64,000 bases of DNA from Gluconobacter sphaericus NBRC 12467 (GCF_006539125.1 NZ_BJMK01000005.1:124001-188000), one strand, 5' to 3'; shown: positions 18,825 through 31,678, counted from the stretch's first letter. Notes: generated by a model from the sequence alone, not told the origin. Numbers and translations are program-made.

Positions 18825-19508
18825 TCAACCGGCGGCCGCCACTGTTGCTGCCGGGTACGGCGCATCAGCATGGCGAGCCTTCTTGATTGCATCGCGAATC
18901 AGCACAAGGCCGTTCTTCGCACCAGGAATTGCACCCCTGACCATGATCAGGTTGCGCTCTTCATCCACGGCAGCGATCTCAAGGTTCAGCGTGGTAACAC
19001 GCTCGTCACCCATGTGACCTGCCATCTTCTTTCCCTTGAAGACCTTGCCAGGATCCTGGCGCTGGCCCGTAGAACCATGGGAACGGTGGCTGATGGAGAC
19101 GCCGTGGGACGCTTCAAGACCTGCGAAGTTATGACGCTTCATAACACCCGCAAAACCCTTGCCCTTGCTCTGGCCCGTGACGTCAACTTTCTGCCCCACA
19201 ACGAAGTGAGCAGCGGACAGCTTGGTTCCAGCTTCCAGCAGGGCGTCTTCAGAGACGCGGAACTCTGCCAGATGCTTCTTTGGCTCGACCTTGGTCCGGG
19301 CGAAATGGCCACGGTTCGCCTTGGTGACATTCTTCACCTTGGCATTACCAAGTCCGAGCTGAATGGCGGTATAGCCATCACGCTCGTTCGTGCGGGCATC
19401 CACAACCTCGACATTGTCAAGGTGAAGGACCGTCACAGGCACATGCGTGCCATCTTCCTTAAACAGCCGGGTCATTCCCAGCTTCTTTGCAATCAATCCG
19501 GTTCGCAT
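18825..19508 (-). CDS. rplC: 50S ribosomal protein L3
   Basis: 227 residues starting [16 protein letters not shown], with [26 protein letters not shown] and the [23 protein letters not shown] block containing the Gln that is methylated by PrmB in other bacteria. It starts large-subunit assembly near the peptidyl transferase centre. Ten bases after rpsJ. Confidence 0.98.
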   Translation of the reverse strand: MRTGLIAKKLGMTRLFKEDGTHVPVTVLHLDNVEVVDARTNERDGYTAIQLGLGNAKVKNVTKANRGHFARTKVEPKKHLAEFRVSEDALLEAGTKLSAAHFVVGQKVDVTGQSKGKGFAGVMKRHNFAGLEASHGVSISHRSHGSTGQRQDPGKVFKGKKMAGHMGDERVTTLNLEIAAVDEERNLIMVRGAIPGAKNGLVLIRDAIKKARHADAPYPAATVAAAG

Positions 19509-19518
19509 CGTCTGGACC

Positions 19519-19827
19519 TTAGAGTTTGATCTCGACGTCCACGCCAGCGGCGAGGTCGAGCTTCATGAGGGCGTCCACGGTCTGCGGGGTCGGCTCGACG
19601 ATGTCGAGCAGCCGGCGGTGAGTCCGAATTTCGAACTGTTCGCGGCTTTTCTTATCCACGTGTGGCGAGCGGTTCACCGTGAACCGTTCGATATGCGTCG
19701 GCAGCGGGATCGGACCCCGAACCCGCGCACCCGTACGCTTCGCCGTGTTTACGATTTCCTTCGTGCTGTTGTCGAGCACGCGATGATCGTACGCCTTAAG
19801 GCGAATGCGGATGTTCTGGTTGTCCAT
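19519..19827 (-). CDS. rpsJ: 30S ribosomal protein S10
   Basis: 102 residues starting [19 protein letters not shown] and ending [18 protein letters not shown]. It is in the 30S head and doubles as NusE in transcription antitermination. The frame reaches a TTG seven codons upstream, but the ATG at 19827 gives the family length. First gene of the S10 operon; the tuf terminator-like hairpin lies 64 bases before it. Confidence 0.97.
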   Translation of the reverse strand: MDNQNIRIRLKAYDHRVLDNSTKEIVNTAKRTGARVRGPIPLPTHIERFTVNRSPHVDKKSREQFEIRTHRRLLDIVEPTPQTVDALMKLDLAAGVDVEIKL

Positions 19828-19890
19828 GTTCTTAATCGTCCAACTCAAAAATTCGGGTGTCGTCCTACTACCATTGCCCCTGAAAGGGAA

Positions 19891-19917
19891 CCCCGGCCAG
19901 ATAAAATCTGACCGGGG
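19891..19917 (-). terminator. hairpin after tuf, possible partial terminator
   Basis: Arms CCCCGGCCAGAT / ATCTGACCGGGG (one G-U) with a 3-base loop. On the minus strand it is followed by TTCCCTTT, a weak U-tract, so some read-through into rpsJ is likely. Confidence 0.6.
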
Positions 19918-19946
19918 CTGTCAAAGCCAACGGCTAAACGCAGGAC

Positions 19947-21137
19947 TTAGGCGGTGATGGCGGAAACCACACCTGCACCCACGGTACGGCCACCTTCGCG
20001 AATAGCGAAGCGCAGGCCTTCGTCCATGGCGATCGGAGCAATCAGCTCGACGTCCATAGCGATGTTATCACCCGGCATGACCATTTCCGTACCTTCCGGC
20101 AGGGTGACAACACCCGTGACGTCTGTCGTACGGAAATAGAACTGAGGGCGATAGTTCGTGAAGAACGGCGTGTGACGACCGCCCTCTTCCTTCGTGAGGA
20201 TATAAGCCTCAGCCTTGAAGTTTTTGTGCGGCGTAATGGAGCCGGGCTTTGCCAGAACCTGACCACGCTCGACTTCTTCACGCTTCGTACCACGGATCAG
20301 CGCACCAATGTTGTCGCCAGCCTCACCGCGATCAAGAAGCTTACGGAACATCTCAACGCCCGTGCAGGTCGTCTTAATGGTGTCCTTAAGACCAACAATC
20401 TCAACTTCGTCACCGACGTTGATCACGCCGCGCTCAACACGCCCCGTGACCACCGTACCACGACCCGAGATCGAGAACACGTCTTCGATCGGCATCAGGA
20501 ACGGACGATCAACCGGACGCTCCGGCTGCGGGATGTAAGCGTCGACCTGCGTCATCAGCTCGAGAACGCGATCTTCACCAATTGCTGCGTCGCCATCTTC
20601 CAGCGTAACAAGGGCGGAACCCTTGACGATGGGGATATCGTCACCCGGGAACTGATAGGAAGACAGGAGCTCACGAACTTCCATCTCCACGAGCTCAAGC
20701 AGCTCCGGATCATCAACCTGGTCAACCTTGTTCAGGAACACAACCAGAGCCGGAACGCCGACCTGACGAGCAAGCAGGATATGCTCACGCGTCTGCGGCA
20801 TCGGGCCATCAGCAGCGGAAACGACGAGAATCGCGCCGTCCATCTGTGCTGCACCCGTGATCATGTTCTTCACGTAGTCAGCATGACCCGGGCAGTCGAC
20901 GTGAGCATAGTGACGGTTGGCCGTCTCATACTCAACGTGAGCCGTAGAAATGGTAATGCCACGAGCACGCTCTTCAGGAGCCTTGTCGATCTGATCGTAG
21001 GCGCTGAACGTTGCGCCACCGGACTTTGCCAGCACCTTGGTGATTGCAGCAGTCAGCGAGGTCTTGCCGTGATCGACGTGACCGATGGTGCCGATGTTGC
21101 AGTGCGGCTTCGTCCGCTCGAATTTAGCCTTTGCCAT
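19947..21137 (-). CDS. tuf: elongation factor Tu
   Basis: 396 residues. GTPase that brings aminoacyl-tRNA to the A site. G1 GHVDHGKT (about 19-26), switch [14 protein letters not shown] and NKVD are intact, followed by the two beta-barrel domains with [13 protein letters not shown] and the C-terminal [13 protein letters not shown] good SD (TTGGAGAAAG) precedes the ATG. It follows rpsG after a 115-base gap where fusA stands in most bacteria. Only one tuf copy is in this window. Confidence 0.98.
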   Translation of the reverse strand: MAKAKFERTKPHCNIGTIGHVDHGKTSLTAAITKVLAKSGGATFSAYDQIDKAPEERARGITISTAHVEYETANRHYAHVDCPGHADYVKNMITGAAQMDGAILVVSAADGPMPQTREHILLARQVGVPALVVFLNKVDQVDDPELLELVEMEVRELLSSYQFPGDDIPIVKGSALVTLEDGDAAIGEDRVLELMTQVDAYIPQPERPVDRPFLMPIEDVFSISGRGTVVTGRVERGVINVGDEVEIVGLKDTIKTTCTGVEMFRKLLDRGEAGDNIGALIRGTKREEVERGQVLAKPGSITPHKNFKAEAYILTKEEGGRHTPFFTNYRPQFYFRTTDVTGVVTLPEGTEMVMPGDNIAMDVELIAPIAMDEGLRFAIREGGRTVGAGVVSAITA

Positions 21138-21252
21138 CGTCTTTCTCCAAAACCCCGCCCCACCTGGAACGGGAGTAAGACTGAAAGTTCAAACCAGTCA
21201 GTGCACGATCCTGAGATCGACACACCGCCGGAAGCCCTTTAACCGGTTCTGA
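21138..21252 (-). other. rpsG-tuf spacer lacking fusA
   Basis: 115 bases between the rpsG stop and the tuf start. No trace of a fusA fragment is seen in any frame, and no convincing promoter could be assigned. A small dyad GACTG...CAGTC lies near 21180-21200. Confidence 0.6.
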
Positions 21253-21729
21253 TTACCAGCGATAGTGGCTGAATGCCTTGTTGGCTTCAGCCATGCGATG
21301 CGTGTCTTCGCGCTTCTTGACAGCGGAGCCACGGTTGTTGACCGCATCCATCAGTTCGTTAGACAGACGCTCCTGCATCGTGTTCTCGCCACGCTTGCGG
21401 GAGGCATCGATCAGCCAGCGGATCGCAAGAGCCTGACGGCGCTCGGCGCGGACCTCAACCGGAACCTGATAGGTTGCACCACCGACGCGACGCGAGCGGA
21501 CTTCAACCGCAGGCTTCACGTTGTCCAGAGCCGAGTGGAACATGGCCACCGGATCTGCAGTCGTGCCACCGCGACGGCGCATGACTTCGAGAGCACCGTA
21601 AACGATGCCCTCGGCAGTGGATTTTTTACCATCGTACATCAGCGCATTCATGAAGCGCGTAATAACGACGTCTCCGAACTTCGGATCGGGAAGGATCTCG
21701 CGCTTTACAGCGCGGTGACGGCGACTCAT
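21253..21729 (-). CDS. rpsG: 30S ribosomal protein S7
   Basis: 158 residues starting [20 protein letters not shown], with the [15 protein letters not shown] loop and the C-terminal [15 protein letters not shown]. It nucleates assembly of the 30S head and can repress the str operon in E. coli. Twelve bases after rpsL. Confidence 0.98.
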   Translation of the reverse strand: MSRRHRAVKREILPDPKFGDVVITRFMNALMYDGKKSTAEGIVYGALEVMRRRGGTTADPVAMFHSALDNVKPAVEVRSRRVGGATYQVPVEVRAERRQALAIRWLIDASRKRGENTMQERLSNELMDAVNNRGSAVKKREDTHRMAEANKAFSHYRW

Positions 21730-21741
21730 TCCAAATACCTC

Positions 21742-22113
21742 TTACTTCGGACGCTTCGCGCCATACAGCGAACGGCGCTGACGACGCTTGGCGAGACCCT
21801 GTGTATCAAGCACACCACGTAGGATGTGATAACGGACACCAGGAAGATCCTTCACGCGGCCACCACGGATCAGAACAACACTGTGCTCCTGAAGGTTGTG
21901 GCCTTCACCCGGAATGTAGCTCACGACCTCATACCCGTTGGTCAGACGCACCTTGGCGACCTTACGCAGAGCGGAGTTCGGCTTCTTCGGCGTTACGGTA
22001 TACACACGCGTGCAAACGCCGCGCTTCTGCGGGCAGCCCTGCAGTGCGGGGACCTTGTTCCGCTTTGCGGCCGGCTCACGGCCGTTCGCGATCAACTGGT
22101 TGATGGTCGGCAT
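21742..22113 (-). CDS. rpsL: 30S ribosomal protein S12
   Basis: 123 residues with [21 protein letters not shown] and [17 protein letters not shown], the decoding-centre loops. The two Lys positions where streptomycin-resistance changes usually occur (in TPKKPNS and RVKDLPG) are wild type. First gene of the str cluster, with a promoter candidate about 255 bases upstream. Confidence 0.98.
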   Translation of the reverse strand: MPTINQLIANGREPAAKRNKVPALQGCPQKRGVCTRVYTVTPKKPNSALRKVAKVRLTNGYEVVSYIPGEGHNLQEHSVVLIRGGRVKDLPGVRYHILRGVLDTQGLAKRRQRRSLYGAKRPK

Positions 22114-22367
22114 GCGCCCTTCCCAATCCTTGTCCTATTTCAGACAGCAACATTACTGTTTCTGTCGTGACATTTGTTCCAACCGACATGCGGTAGGACC
22201 GCCTGCCATTTCCACATCGTGAAAAAGAAACAGCGTAAACTGCTCCCTTCTCTCTTTAGCGTGCGGCCTTGGCATTTCCTCCTAAAGAGGATAGCGGCAC
22301 CGCATGCGATTCTTTAAACTTCGACGGCTTTTTCAGCCTTCCAAGAAGGCAGGAGCCGAGGGCGCGG

Positions 22368-22396
22368 AACCTACGAAGGGTTCGACGCTAAGTCAA
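22368..22396 (-). promoter_or_regulatory. promoter candidate for rpsL-rpsG-tuf
   Basis: Minus-strand TTGACT (22396-22391), 17-base spacer, TAGGTT (22373-22368). It lies in the 376-base gap between rpoC and rpsL, so the str genes can be started separately from rpoBC. The -10 match is partial. The remaining leader of some 245 bases holds no gene. Confidence 0.45.
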
Positions 22397-22453
22397 GTGG
22401 TTCAGCCGAAATGACCCGATTCTGCAAAGAAAGTTTCCGGAATCGGGCGGCTC

Positions 22454-22484
22454 GAATCCCCGCTTCATTCAAAAGCGGGGATTC
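22454..22484 (-). terminator. hairpin after rpoC
   Basis: Perfect 12-bp arms GAATCCCCGCTT / AAGCGGGGATTC with a 7-base loop, starting six bases after the rpoC stop. No U-run follows on the minus strand, so termination may be incomplete. Confidence 0.6.
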
Positions 22485-22489
22485 CTTTC

Positions 22490-25400
22490 TCATTCCGCTG
22501 CGTCTTCGACGGCCTTCGGAGACGCTCCACCAACACGCTGACGGTCCTGACTGGCAGCAATGCTCCGGAGACGGTTCATCACACTGCCGGTTCCTGCCGG
22601 GATCAAACGTCCGACAATCACGTTCTCCTTAAGACCATTGAGCGTATCCACCTTACCTGACGTTGCCGCATCCGTAAGGACACGCGTTGTCTCCTGGAAG
22701 GAGGCCGCCGAGATGAAGGACTGCGTCTGCAGGGACGCCTTGGTGATACCTTGCAGAACCGGCATAGCCTTTGCCGGCGTATCCCCGTTCTCCATGAGAC
22801 GCTGGTTTTCACCCTCGTACTCGATACGGTCCACCGTCTCACCGATCAGGTAGGTTGAGTCACCCGGCTCAAGGATTTCCACCTTCTGCAGCATCTGGCG
22901 AACAATGACTTCGATGTGCTTGTCATTAATTTTCACGCCCTGCAGTCGATAGACATCCTGGATCTCGTTGACGAGATAGTCGGACAGCGCCTCGACGCCC
23001 ATGACCTTGAGAATGTCATGCGGCACGCGCGGACCATCGACCAGCGGATCGCCCTTCTGGACAAAGTCGCCTTCCTGAACAGAAACGTGCTTGCCCTTCG
23101 GAATGAGATACTGGGTCTCTTCACCCGTCTCGTCGTTCTTGACGATGACGCAGCGCTTGGACTTGTAATCCTTCCCGAATTCGATACGGCCTTCGCCTTC
23201 GGCGATGATCGCATGATCCTTCGGACGACGTGCTTCAAACAGTTCTGCCACGCGCGGCAGACCACCTGTAATATCACGCGTCTTGGAGCCTTCACGAGGA
23301 ATACGAGCCAGAACGTCACCGGCGTTGACCTCCGCTCCGTTCTCCACCGACAGAATACTGTCCGGAGAGAGGAAGTAACGGGCGTCATTGCCATTGGCCA
23401 GCTTGACCACGTTGCCGGAAGCATCCTTGAGCTGCAGGCGCGGACGCAGATCTACACCCTTTGCAGCCTGCTTGTAGTCAACAACGACCTTCGAGCTCAA
23501 GCCCGTGACTTCATCCATGCGCTCCACGAGCGTGATGCTATCGATCAGGTCGAGATACTCGACGGTACCAGCCTGCTCAGTGATGATCGGCAGGGTGTAC
23601 GGGTCCCACTCGGCCATCTTTTGTGCCCGCGTCACCGCTTCGCCTTCCGAGACCATCAGACGCGCACCGTAAGGCACACGGTAGCGGGCACGTTCCACAC
23701 CGTTTTCGTCGGTCAGCAGGATCTCGCAGTTACGCGACATCACGACCAGAACCTTCTGCGAGTTCTCAACGACGTTGCGGTTCTTGATCGTCACGATGCC
23801 ATCGCGTGACGCTTCGACCATAGACTGCTCGGCACCACGCGTTGCCGCACCACCAATATGGAAGGTACGCATTGTCAGCTGGGTACCCGGCTCACCGATG
23901 GACTGGGCAGCGATAACGCCGACAGCCTCACCGATGTTAACCGGAGTACCTCGGGCCAGATCACGCCCATAGCAGTGACCGCAGATGCCGACACGACTAT
24001 CACAAGTCAGGACAGAGCGGATATCGACACTTTCCACACCAGCCTTTTCGATGAGCTCGGCCTCGGCTTCCTCGATCAGCGTATTACGCGGCAGGATGAC
24101 ATCCTGCGTCACCGGATGGACCACATCCTTGGACAAGGTACGACCCAGAATACGCTCGGACAGAGAAGCAACGACTTCGCCGCTATCCATAACTGCACGG
24201 ACTGTCAGACCACGTTCCGTACCGCAATCCGGCTCCACAATGATGCAGTCCTGAGCCACATCGACGAGACGACGCGTCAGATAACCCGAATTCGCGGTCT
24301 TCAGCGCCGTATCGGCGAGGCCCTTACGGGCACCATGGCTGGACGTAAAGTAATCAAGAACCGACAGACCTTCCTTGAAGTTCGCGATAATCGGCTGCTC
24401 GATGATCTCGCCCGAAGGCTTCACCATCAGACCGCGCATACCGGCGAGCTGCTTCATCTGGGCCGGCGACCCACGAGCACCGGAGTGGCTCATCATCCAG
24501 ACCGAGTTCGTCGGCTTACCGATAACCTGCTTGGAGATCTCCTTGAGCATCGCAGCCTGAACTTCGTCCGTGCAGCGTGACCAGGCATCAACCACCTTGT
24601 TGTAGCGCTCACCAGCCGTGATCAGACCATCCTGATACTGCTGCTCGAACTCCTTGACCTCCTCCGAAGTCTTGCCAACCAGAGTTGCCTTAGCTTCAGG
24701 AATGATCATGTCATCCTTGCCAAAGGAAATGCCGGCGCGAGCCGCGTGACGGAAACCAAGCCCCATCAGGCGGTCACAGAAAATCACGGCTTCCTTCTGA
24801 CCACAGTGACGATAGACCGTGTCAATCACGTCGGACACGTTCTTCTTCGTCAACTGCTTGTTGATCAGGCTGAAAGGAATGGCCTGGTGTTTCGGCAAAA
24901 TCTGCGCAATCAACGCGCGACCCGGCGTCGTCACGATCGTCTGACGGACCGACTTGCCGTCTGCATCGATCGTCTGCAGACGCAGACGGATCTTGTCATG
25001 CAGCTTCAACGAATCCGAAAGCATAGCGCTCTCGATTTCAGCAACATCCGAGTAAGCCGGCGGAGCTGCCGTGACGATCTTACCATCCTTGATGACAGCT
25101 TCGTCAGGTGCCTCGCGATATTCCGGCACTTCGAGGCTTAGGTAATACAGACCCAGAACAATATCCTGAGACGGCACGATGATCGGCTTACCGTTCGCCG
25201 GGCTGAGGATGTTGTTCGTGGACATCATCAACACGCGGGCTTCAAGCTGAGCTTCAAGCGACAGCGGCACGTGAACGGCCATCTGGTCACCATCGAAGTC
25301 GGCGTTAAACGCGGTGCAGACCAGCGGATGAAGCTGGATGGCCTTGCCTTCGATCAGCGTCGGCTCAAACGCCTGAATACCGAGACGGTGGAGCGTCGGC

Positions 25401-26809
25401 GCACGGTTCAGCATGACCGGATGCTCGCGGATCACCTCTTCGAGGATATCCCAGACTTCCGGACGCTCTTTCTCCACCATGCGCTTTGCAGCCTTAATGG
25501 TGGTGGCGTGACCATACTTTTCGAGCTTCGAATAGATGAACGGCTTGAACAGCTCCAGCGCCATCTTCTTCGGAAGACCACACTGATGCAGCTTCAGTTC
25601 CGGACCGACCACGATCACCGAACGGCCAGAATAGTCGACGCGCTTTCCGAGCAGGTTCTGACGGAAACGTCCCTGCTTGCCCTTCAGCATGTCGGACAGC
25701 GACTTCAACGGACGCTTGTTGGCACCCGTGATGGCGCGGCCACGACGGCCGTTATCGAACAGGGCGTCAACAGCTTCCTGCAGCATGCGCTTTTCATTGC
25801 GAACAATGATGTCCGGCGCACGCAACTCGATCAGCCGCTTGAGACGGTTGTTACGGTTGATGACACGACGATACAGGTCGTTCAGATCGGACGTCGCGAA
25901 ACGACCGCCATCCAGTGGCACCAGCGGACGCAGCTCCGGCGGGATGACCGGAACGATGTCCATGATCATCCAGTCCGGACGCGAACCGCTTTCCACGAAG
26001 GCTTCAACCAACTTCAGACGCTTGACGAGCTTCTTGCGCGCAGCTTCCGAAGTGGCTTTGCGCAGCTTCTTGCGCATCATGGTCTTTTCGGAATCGCCCT
26101 CCATGACGTCAGCATCATAGTCGAACGGATCCGGCAGGCCCTTTTCCTTTGCTGCGAGGCTCAGGTCGCGTTCCTGGTCGTTCGGAATACCCCAGTCATA
26201 GCTGGACAGAGCACGCTTGATGGCTTCCGCACCGATTCCAACATCGATACCCGCGTCGGGATATTCATCAAGCAAGTCTTCGCAGCGGATTTCATCCAGC
26301 AGGTACTGATCGCGCTTCTTGCCGTTCTTGTACGAGTCGATCTGATCGGATTCACAGACACCCTTGTCGAGCACCAGGAACTTCTCGAAATATAGAACCG
26401 GCTCTACGTCCTTGAGCGGCAAATCCAGCATCGTGGCGATGCGGCTCGGCAGGGACTTCAGGAACCAGATATGTGCAACAGGGGAAGCCAGTTCGATATG
26501 GCCCATGCGCTCACGGCGCACCTTCGCCAGCGTGACTTCCACACCGCATTTTTCGCAAACAATACCACGGAACTTCATCCGCTTGTACTTGCCGCAAAGG
26601 CACTCGTAATCCTTGATCGGACCAAAGATACGAGCACAGAACAGACCGTCACGCTCAGGTTTGAACGTCCGGTAGTTGATGGTCTCCGGCTTCTTGATTT
26701 CGCCGTAAGACCATGACCGCACCTGCTCGCTGGAGGCAAGCTGGATCTTGATCTGGTCGAAGGTCACCGACTGGCCGGTCTGACCCAGGATCTTCATGAG
26801 TTCGTTCAT
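22490..26809 (-). CDS. rpoC: RNA polymerase beta-prime subunit
   Basis: 1439 residues starting [13 protein letters not shown]. The zinc ribbon is [20 protein letters not shown], the catalytic Mg site NADFDGD is at residues 502-508, and the second zinc site includes [13 protein letters not shown]. The aspartates sit about 40 residues later than in E. coli because of an acidic insert ([21 protein letters not shown] and [11 protein letters not shown]) before the coiled-coil clamp helices. A TTG five codons upstream opens the frame; the ATG at 26809 gives the normal start. It follows rpoB after 81 bases. Confidence 0.97.
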   Translation of the reverse strand: MNELMKILGQTGQSVTFDQIKIQLASSEQVRSWSYGEIKKPETINYRTFKPERDGLFCARIFGPIKDYECLCGKYKRMKFRGIVCEKCGVEVTLAKVRRERMGHIELASPVAHIWFLKSLPSRIATMLDLPLKDVEPVLYFEKFLVLDKGVCESDQIDSYKNGKKRDQYLLDEIRCEDLLDEYPDAGIDVGIGAEAIKRALSSYDWGIPNDQERDLSLAAKEKGLPDPFDYDADVMEGDSEKTMMRKKLRKATSEAARKKLVKRLKLVEAFVESGSRPDWMIMDIVPVIPPELRPLVPLDGGRFATSDLNDLYRRVINRNNRLKRLIELRAPDIIVRNEKRMLQEAVDALFDNGRRGRAITGANKRPLKSLSDMLKGKQGRFRQNLLGKRVDYSGRSVIVVGPELKLHQCGLPKKMALELFKPFIYSKLEKYGHATTIKAAKRMVEKERPEVWDILEEVIREHPVMLNRAPTLHRLGIQAFEPTLIEGKAIQLHPLVCTAFNADFDGDQMAVHVPLSLEAQLEARVLMMSTNNILSPANGKPIIVPSQDIVLGLYYLSLEVPEYREAPDEAVIKDGKIVTAAPPAYSDVAEIESAMLSDSLKLHDKIRLRLQTIDADGKSVRQTIVTTPGRALIAQILPKHQAIPFSLINKQLTKKNVSDVIDTVYRHCGQKEAVIFCDRLMGLGFRHAARAGISFGKDDMIIPEAKATLVGKTSEEVKEFEQQYQDGLITAGERYNKVVDAWSRCTDEVQAAMLKEISKQVIGKPTNSVWMMSHSGARGSPAQMKQLAGMRGLMVKPSGEIIEQPIIANFKEGLSVLDYFTSSHGARKGLADTALKTANSGYLTRRLVDVAQDCIIVEPDCGTERGLTVRAVMDSGEVVASLSERILGRTLSKDVVHPVTQDVILPRNTLIEEAEAELIEKAGVESVDIRSVLTCDSRVGICGHCYGRDLARGTPVNIGEAVGVIAAQSIGEPGTQLTMRTFHIGGAATRGAEQSMVEASRDGIVTIKNRNVVENSQKVLVVMSRNCEILLTDENGVERARYRVPYGARLMVSEGEAVTRAQKMAEWDPYTLPIITEQAGTVEYLDLIDSITLVERMDEVTGLSSKVVVDYKQAAKGVDLRPRLQLKDASGNVVKLANGNDARYFLSPDSILSVENGAEVNAGDVLARIPREGSKTRDITGGLPRVAELFEARRPKDHAIIAEGEGRIEFGKDYKSKRCVIVKNDETGEETQYLIPKGKHVSVQEGDFVQKGDPLVDGPRVPHDILKVMGVEALSDYLVNEIQDVYRLQGVKINDKHIEVIVRQMLQKVEILEPGDSTYLIGETVDRIEYEGENQRLMENGDTPAKAMPVLQGITKASLQTQSFISAASFQETTRVLTDAATSGKVDTLNGLKENVIVGRLIPAGTGSVMNRLRSIAASQDRQRVGGASPKAVEDAAE

Positions 26810-26890
26810 GCGCCGAAACCCCAATGTGTACCGCGGCGTACCGCGGACACCTTAAAAATGAACCGTGACGAATAAGGAGGGAGCAGGCAA

Positions 26891-29800
26891 TTAAAGCCCG
26901 CTCTGCTCGAGTTCGACGTTCAGGCCGAGCGACTTCAGTTCCTTGATCAGAACATTGAAGCTCTCCGGAATGCCGGCTTCGAAATCATCCTGCTCGCGAA
27001 CGATTGCCTCGTAGACCTTGGTACGGCCGGACACGTCATCCGACTTTACCGTCAGCATTTCCTGCAGCGTATAGGCTGCACCGTATGCCTCAAGCGCCCA
27101 CACTTCCATTTCACCAAAGCGCTGACCACCGAACTGCGCCTTACCACCCAGCGGCTGCTGCGTGACTAGCGAGTAAGGACCAATCGAACGAGCATGAATC
27201 TTGTCGTCGACAAGGTGATGCAGCTTCAGCATGTAGATGTAGCCAACCGTCGTCTGGCGCTCGAACACCTCACCTGTACGACCGTCGATCAGCTGCGACT
27301 GGCCCGACTTGTTGACGCCAGCCTTCTCGAGCATCTCTTCGATATCCGGGATGGAGGCACCGTCGAACACCGGCGTTGCGATCGGCAATCCCTTGCGAAG
27401 GTTGTTCGCAAGCTCGATCAGTTGTTCGTTCGGCAGGGTCGCCACATCTTCGTTGAAGACAACATCGCCATAGACTTCATGAAGGCGATCCAGCAATTCC
27501 TGCTTGCGCTCACCGGTCCGCTGATACTCGTCCACCATATCGCCGATGCTTGCGCCGATATTGGCACAGGCCCAGCCCAGATGAGTCTCAAGAATCTGAC
27601 CGATGTTCATGCGCGACGGCACACCCAGCGGATTCAACACGATGTCGACAGCCTGACCATTTTCAAGGAACGGCATGTCCTCGACAGGAACGACGCGGGA
27701 AACCACACCCTTGTTACCGTGACGACCAGCCATCTTGTCACCCGGCTGAAGCTTACGCTTCACGGCAACGAAGACCTTGACCATTTTCATCACGCCAGGC
27801 GGCAGTTCATCACCGCGCTGCAGCTTCTCGACCTTGCTGTCGAAACGCGCATCGATCCGGCGGGTCGCTTCCTTGAACTCACCGCGCAGCTTTTCAAGCT
27901 CCGCCATGACTTCGTCGGACGTGACCGTGATGCTTGCCCAGGTTGCGCGATGATGCTCGTCCAGAACCTCTTCCGTGATCGGCGTGCCGGAGCGGATGCC
28001 CTTGAAGCCGGCACCGGCCGTCTGGCCAACCAGACGCTCACGAAGGCGGTTGTAGAAGCTGCGCTCCTGGATGCCACGCTCGTCGTCACGGTCCTTGGTG
28101 AGACGCTCGATTTCGGCGCGCTCGATGGCCATGGCACGCTCGTCCTTGTCCACGCCGCGGCGGGAGAAAACGCGAACGTCGACGATCGTACCCGTTGTAC
28201 CGGGCGGCAGCTTCAGGGACGTGTCACGGACATCGGATGCCTTTTCACCGAAGATGGCGCGCAGAAGCTTCTCTTCTGGCGTCATCGGGCTTTCACCCTT
28301 CGGCGTCACCTTGCCAACGAGAATATCCCCCGGATTCACCTCGGCACCGACATAGACGATACCGGCTTCGTCGAGGTTACGCAGGGCTTCCTCACCGACA
28401 TTCGGAATGTCGCGCGTGATTTCTTCCTGACCCAGCTTCGTATCACGGGCCATGACTTCGAACTCTTCGATATGGATCGAAGTGAACACGTCATCACGGG
28501 CAATACGCTCGGAGATCAAAATGGAATCTTCAAAGTTGTAACCGTTCCAGGGCATGAACGCGACGAGCACGTTACGACCCAGAGCCAGTTCACCCAGCTC
28601 GGTGGACGGACCGTCGGCGATGATGTCACCGGCATGAACCGTGTCACCGACCTTCACTAGCGGACGCTGGTTGATGCAGGTGGACTGGTTGGAGCGCATA
28701 TACTTGCGCAGACGATAGATATCCACGCCCTGCGTGGCACCGGCCTCGTCCGTCGCACGAACCACGATACGGGCACCATCGATCTGGTCGATGACACCAC
28801 TGCGTTTGGCAACGATAGTCGCACCGGAATCATGCGCAACAGCGGCTTCCATGCCGGTACCAACCAGCGGGGCATCAGCCTTCACCAGTGGCACAGCCTG
28901 ACGCTGCATGTTCGCCCCCATCAGGGCGCGGTTGGCGTCATCGTTCTCAAGGAACGGAATGAGCGCGGCAGCGACAGACACGAGCTGCTTCGGCGAAACG
29001 TCACAGGCCGTGACCTGTTCCGGCGGAACAACACGGAAGTCACCGGAACGACGGACGGAAACAAGTTCATCCGTCAGGCGGCCCTGATCATCCTGCTTGG
29101 CATCAGCCTGGGCAACGACAAGCTTCTCTTCTTCCATGGCAGAAAGATATTTCCAGCCATCTTGAAGAACGCCCTCTTCTACCAGACGATACGGCGTCTC
29201 GATGAAGCCATACTTATTCACCTTGGCATAGGTCGACAGCGAGTTGATCAGACCAATGTTCGGACCTTCCGGCGTCTCGATCGGGCAGATACGGCCGTAA
29301 TGCGTCGGATGAACGTCACGGACTTCAAAGCCTGCACGTTCGCGCGTCAAACCACCCGGGCCAAGCGCCGAAAGACGACGCTTGTGCGTCACTTCGGAGA
29401 GCGGGTTGGTCTGGTCCATGAACTGGCTGAGCTGCGAAGATCCGAAGAACTCACGCACAGCAGCAGCAGCCGGCTTCGCGTTAATCAGATCATGCGGCAT
29501 GACTGTGTCGATGTCGACGGAACCCATACGCTCACGGATGGCACGCTCCATGCGGAGCAGGCCGACGCGATACTGATTCTCCATCAGTTCGCCGACAGAG
29601 CGGACACGACGGTTACCAAGGTTGTCGATATCGTCGATCTGGCCGCGACCGTCCTTGAGTTCGCACATAATCTTGATCGTGCGCAGGATATCTTCCTTAC
29701 GCAGGACACGCAGGGTATCCGGCGCATCGACATCAAGACGCATATTCATCTTCACACGGCCGACCGCAGATAGATCGTAACGACCCTGGTCGAAGAAGAG

Positions 29801-31063
29801 ACCATGGAACATGGCTTCCGCCGTTTCCTTGGTCGGCGGCTCACCCGGACGCATGATGCGATAAATATCGATCAGGGCTTCATCACGGCAGCTGTTCTTG
29901 TCGGCAGCCAGCGTATTACGGATCCAAGGGCCATGTGAGCCATCCACAGACAACAGCGGAAGCTCTGTGATACCCATTTCCTCAAGCGCAGCGAGACGAT
30001 CTTCCGTCAGCTCCTCACCCGCTTCGCCATAAATCTCACCCGTGTTCTCGTTGACGAGATCATAGGCCAGGAAACGACCGAGGATATCGAGACGACCAAC
30101 CTGCACGACACGGGTCTTCTCAGCGATCTTGCGAACCATGCGCGCAGTCAGCTTCGCATCGGCTTCGGCAACCACCTCACCCGTATCGGCATCAACCAGC
30201 GGGCTGAGCAGCTTCAAACCACGGAACGCATCGGGGTCGAACGGACGGGCCCATTCGCCACCCAGGCGAGTGAACGGAACCGTCTGATAGAAGTAGGACA
30301 GGATTTCATCCTGATCCATACCACGAACATCAAGACTGTCGACGTCGCCGCCTTCTGCAATTTTCTGGGCACGCTGAGCCAGATAATTAGCCCCTTCCAA
30401 CGCATACAGAAGCGTCGTAACGGGCAGCTTGCGCTTGCGGTCAATACGGACATAGATCAAGTCCTTGGCATCGAATTCGAAATCGAGCCAGGAACCACGA
30501 TACGGAATAACACGGGCAGCAAAGAGATATTTACCCGAAGAATGCGTCTTGCCCTTATCGTGATCGAAGAACACGCCCGGGCTACGATGCATCTGCGAGA
30601 CAATGACACGCTCGGTACCATTAATGATGAAGGTGCCGTTATCAGTCATGAGCGGCATGTCGCCCATGTAAACCGGCTGCTCCTTCATGTCGTGAATCGA
30701 GCGCGAGCCTGTATCCTCGTCAATATCCCACGTCGTCAGACGAAGAATGACCTTCAGCGGCGCTGCATAGGTCAGACCGCGCTGGATGCACTCTTCGACA
30801 TCATATTTCGGATCTTCGAATTCGTAGGACATGAAGTCCAGACGACCGCGACCCGCAAAATCGTTGATCGGAAAAACCGAACGGAAGACTTCCTGCAACC
30901 CGGCATCCTGCCGACTGTCAGGGCTCACGTTCATCTGCAGGAATGCCTCATAGGAGGCGCGCTGCACGTCGATCAAATTGGGCATCGGCGCAATTTCGGG
31001 AATACGCCCGAAACTTTTGCGGATCCTTTTGCGTCCCGTGAACGATTTGGTGATCGCGTTCAT
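26891..31063 (-). CDS. rpoB: RNA polymerase beta subunit
   Basis: 1390 residues starting [19 protein letters not shown]. The rifampicin pocket reads [20 protein letters not shown] followed by [17 protein letters not shown]; the usual resistance positions (Gln, Asp, His, Ser) are wild type, with Thr where E. coli has Asn518. The C-terminal block [20 protein letters not shown] contacts beta-prime. A GTG six codons upstream also opens the frame; GAGGG placed eight bases before the ATG at 31063 decides the start. Transcribed with rpoC and preceded by a hairpin after rplL. Confidence 0.98.
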   Translation of the reverse strand: MNAITKSFTGRKRIRKSFGRIPEIAPMPNLIDVQRASYEAFLQMNVSPDSRQDAGLQEVFRSVFPINDFAGRGRLDFMSYEFEDPKYDVEECIQRGLTYAAPLKVILRLTTWDIDEDTGSRSIHDMKEQPVYMGDMPLMTDNGTFIINGTERVIVSQMHRSPGVFFDHDKGKTHSSGKYLFAARVIPYRGSWLDFEFDAKDLIYVRIDRKRKLPVTTLLYALEGANYLAQRAQKIAEGGDVDSLDVRGMDQDEILSYFYQTVPFTRLGGEWARPFDPDAFRGLKLLSPLVDADTGEVVAEADAKLTARMVRKIAEKTRVVQVGRLDILGRFLAYDLVNENTGEIYGEAGEELTEDRLAALEEMGITELPLLSVDGSHGPWIRNTLAADKNSCRDEALIDIYRIMRPGEPPTKETAEAMFHGLFFDQGRYDLSAVGRVKMNMRLDVDAPDTLRVLRKEDILRTIKIMCELKDGRGQIDDIDNLGNRRVRSVGELMENQYRVGLLRMERAIRERMGSVDIDTVMPHDLINAKPAAAAVREFFGSSQLSQFMDQTNPLSEVTHKRRLSALGPGGLTRERAGFEVRDVHPTHYGRICPIETPEGPNIGLINSLSTYAKVNKYGFIETPYRLVEEGVLQDGWKYLSAMEEEKLVVAQADAKQDDQGRLTDELVSVRRSGDFRVVPPEQVTACDVSPKQLVSVAAALIPFLENDDANRALMGANMQRQAVPLVKADAPLVGTGMEAAVAHDSGATIVAKRSGVIDQIDGARIVVRATDEAGATQGVDIYRLRKYMRSNQSTCINQRPLVKVGDTVHAGDIIADGPSTELGELALGRNVLVAFMPWNGYNFEDSILISERIARDDVFTSIHIEEFEVMARDTKLGQEEITRDIPNVGEEALRNLDEAGIVYVGAEVNPGDILVGKVTPKGESPMTPEEKLLRAIFGEKASDVRDTSLKLPPGTTGTIVDVRVFSRRGVDKDERAMAIERAEIERLTKDRDDERGIQERSFYNRLRERLVGQTAGAGFKGIRSGTPITEEVLDEHHRATWASITVTSDEVMAELEKLRGEFKEATRRIDARFDSKVEKLQRGDELPPGVMKMVKVFVAVKRKLQPGDKMAGRHGNKGVVSRVVPVEDMPFLENGQAVDIVLNPLGVPSRMNIGQILETHLGWACANIGASIGDMVDEYQRTGERKQELLDRLHEVYGDVVFNEDVATLPNEQLIELANNLRKGLPIATPVFDGASIPDIEEMLEKAGVNKSGQSQLIDGRTGEVFERQTTVGYIYMLKLHHLVDDKIHARSIGPYSLVTQQPLGGKAQFGGQRFGEMEVWALEAYGAAYTLQEMLTVKSDDVSGRTKVYEAIVREQDDFEAGIPESFNVLIKELKSLGLNVELEQSGL

Positions 31064-31219
31064 CTCTTCTGCCCTCTGCACCAGACCTTCGAGTCGCCCG
31101 TAAACGGCACTGGGAAACTAACCCCAGCATTGCGGACGACCGGAACGACCGGCCATTATGAAATTTTCAGTACGTGGCGAGCCGCGCACTATACGCCCGT
31201 TTTGCTCCAACGGCAAATC

Positions 31220-31247
31220 GGGCGGGAACCGCATGCGATCCCCGCCC
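31220..31247 (-). promoter_or_regulatory. attenuator-like hairpin in the rplL-rpoB spacer
   Basis: Arms GGGCGGGA / TCCCCGCCC (one bulge) around GCATGC in the 240-base spacer. In E. coli an attenuator at this place lowers rpoBC expression relative to rplJL; the position supports the same role here, but the U-run is short. Confidence 0.5.
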
Positions 31248-31303
31248 CATCTGTCTGCCAGGCAGAAGCCACTTCGCGAGCGAAGCAGCCTGAAGTCAGT
31301 AAA

Positions 31304-31678
31304 TTACTTGACTTCGACCTTGGCGCCGGCGTCTTCAAGAGCCTTCTTGATCTTGGCGGCTTCGTCCTTAGACACGCCTTCCTTGACAGTCTTCGGCGCA
31401 CCTTCGACCAGGTCCTTGGCTTCCTTCAGACCCAGGCCCGTGATGCCACGGACTTCCTTAATCACGTTGATCTTCTTGTCGCCAGCGTCAGCCAGGACAA
31501 CCGTGAATTCGGTCTGCTCTTCAGCAGGTGCAGCAGCAGCGCCACCGGCAGCAGCAGCAACCGCAACCGGAGCAGCAGCAGAAACGCCCCACTTCTCTTC
31601 GAGCATCTTGGAGAGTTCTGCAGCTTCCAGAACGGTCAGAGCGGACAGCTCTTCAACAATCTTTGCCAGATCGGCCAT
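31304..31678 (-). CDS. rplL: 50S ribosomal protein L7/L12
   Basis: 124 residues: an N-terminal dimer domain ([20 protein letters not shown]), an Ala/Gly hinge near residues 38-52 and the globular C-terminal domain with [16 protein letters not shown]. It forms the stalk that recruits translation GTPases, bound to L10. 68 bases after rplJ. Confidence 0.98.
   Translation of the reverse strand: MADLAKIVEELSALTVLEAAELSKMLEEKWGVSAAAPVAVAAAAGGAAAAPAEEQTEFTVVLADAGDKKINVIKEVRGITGLGLKEAKDLVEGAPKTVKEGVSKDEAAKIKKALEDAGAKVEVK

Noticed and set aside
27194-28660. 488-residue + strand open frame inside rpoB
   Set aside because: Complementary-frame shadow of rpoB with no ribosome site or family match.
26891-31063. 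Rifampicin-resistance substitution in rpoB
   Set aside because: All usual resistance positions are wild type; only a Thr at the Asn518 position differs from E. coli, which is likely natural variation.
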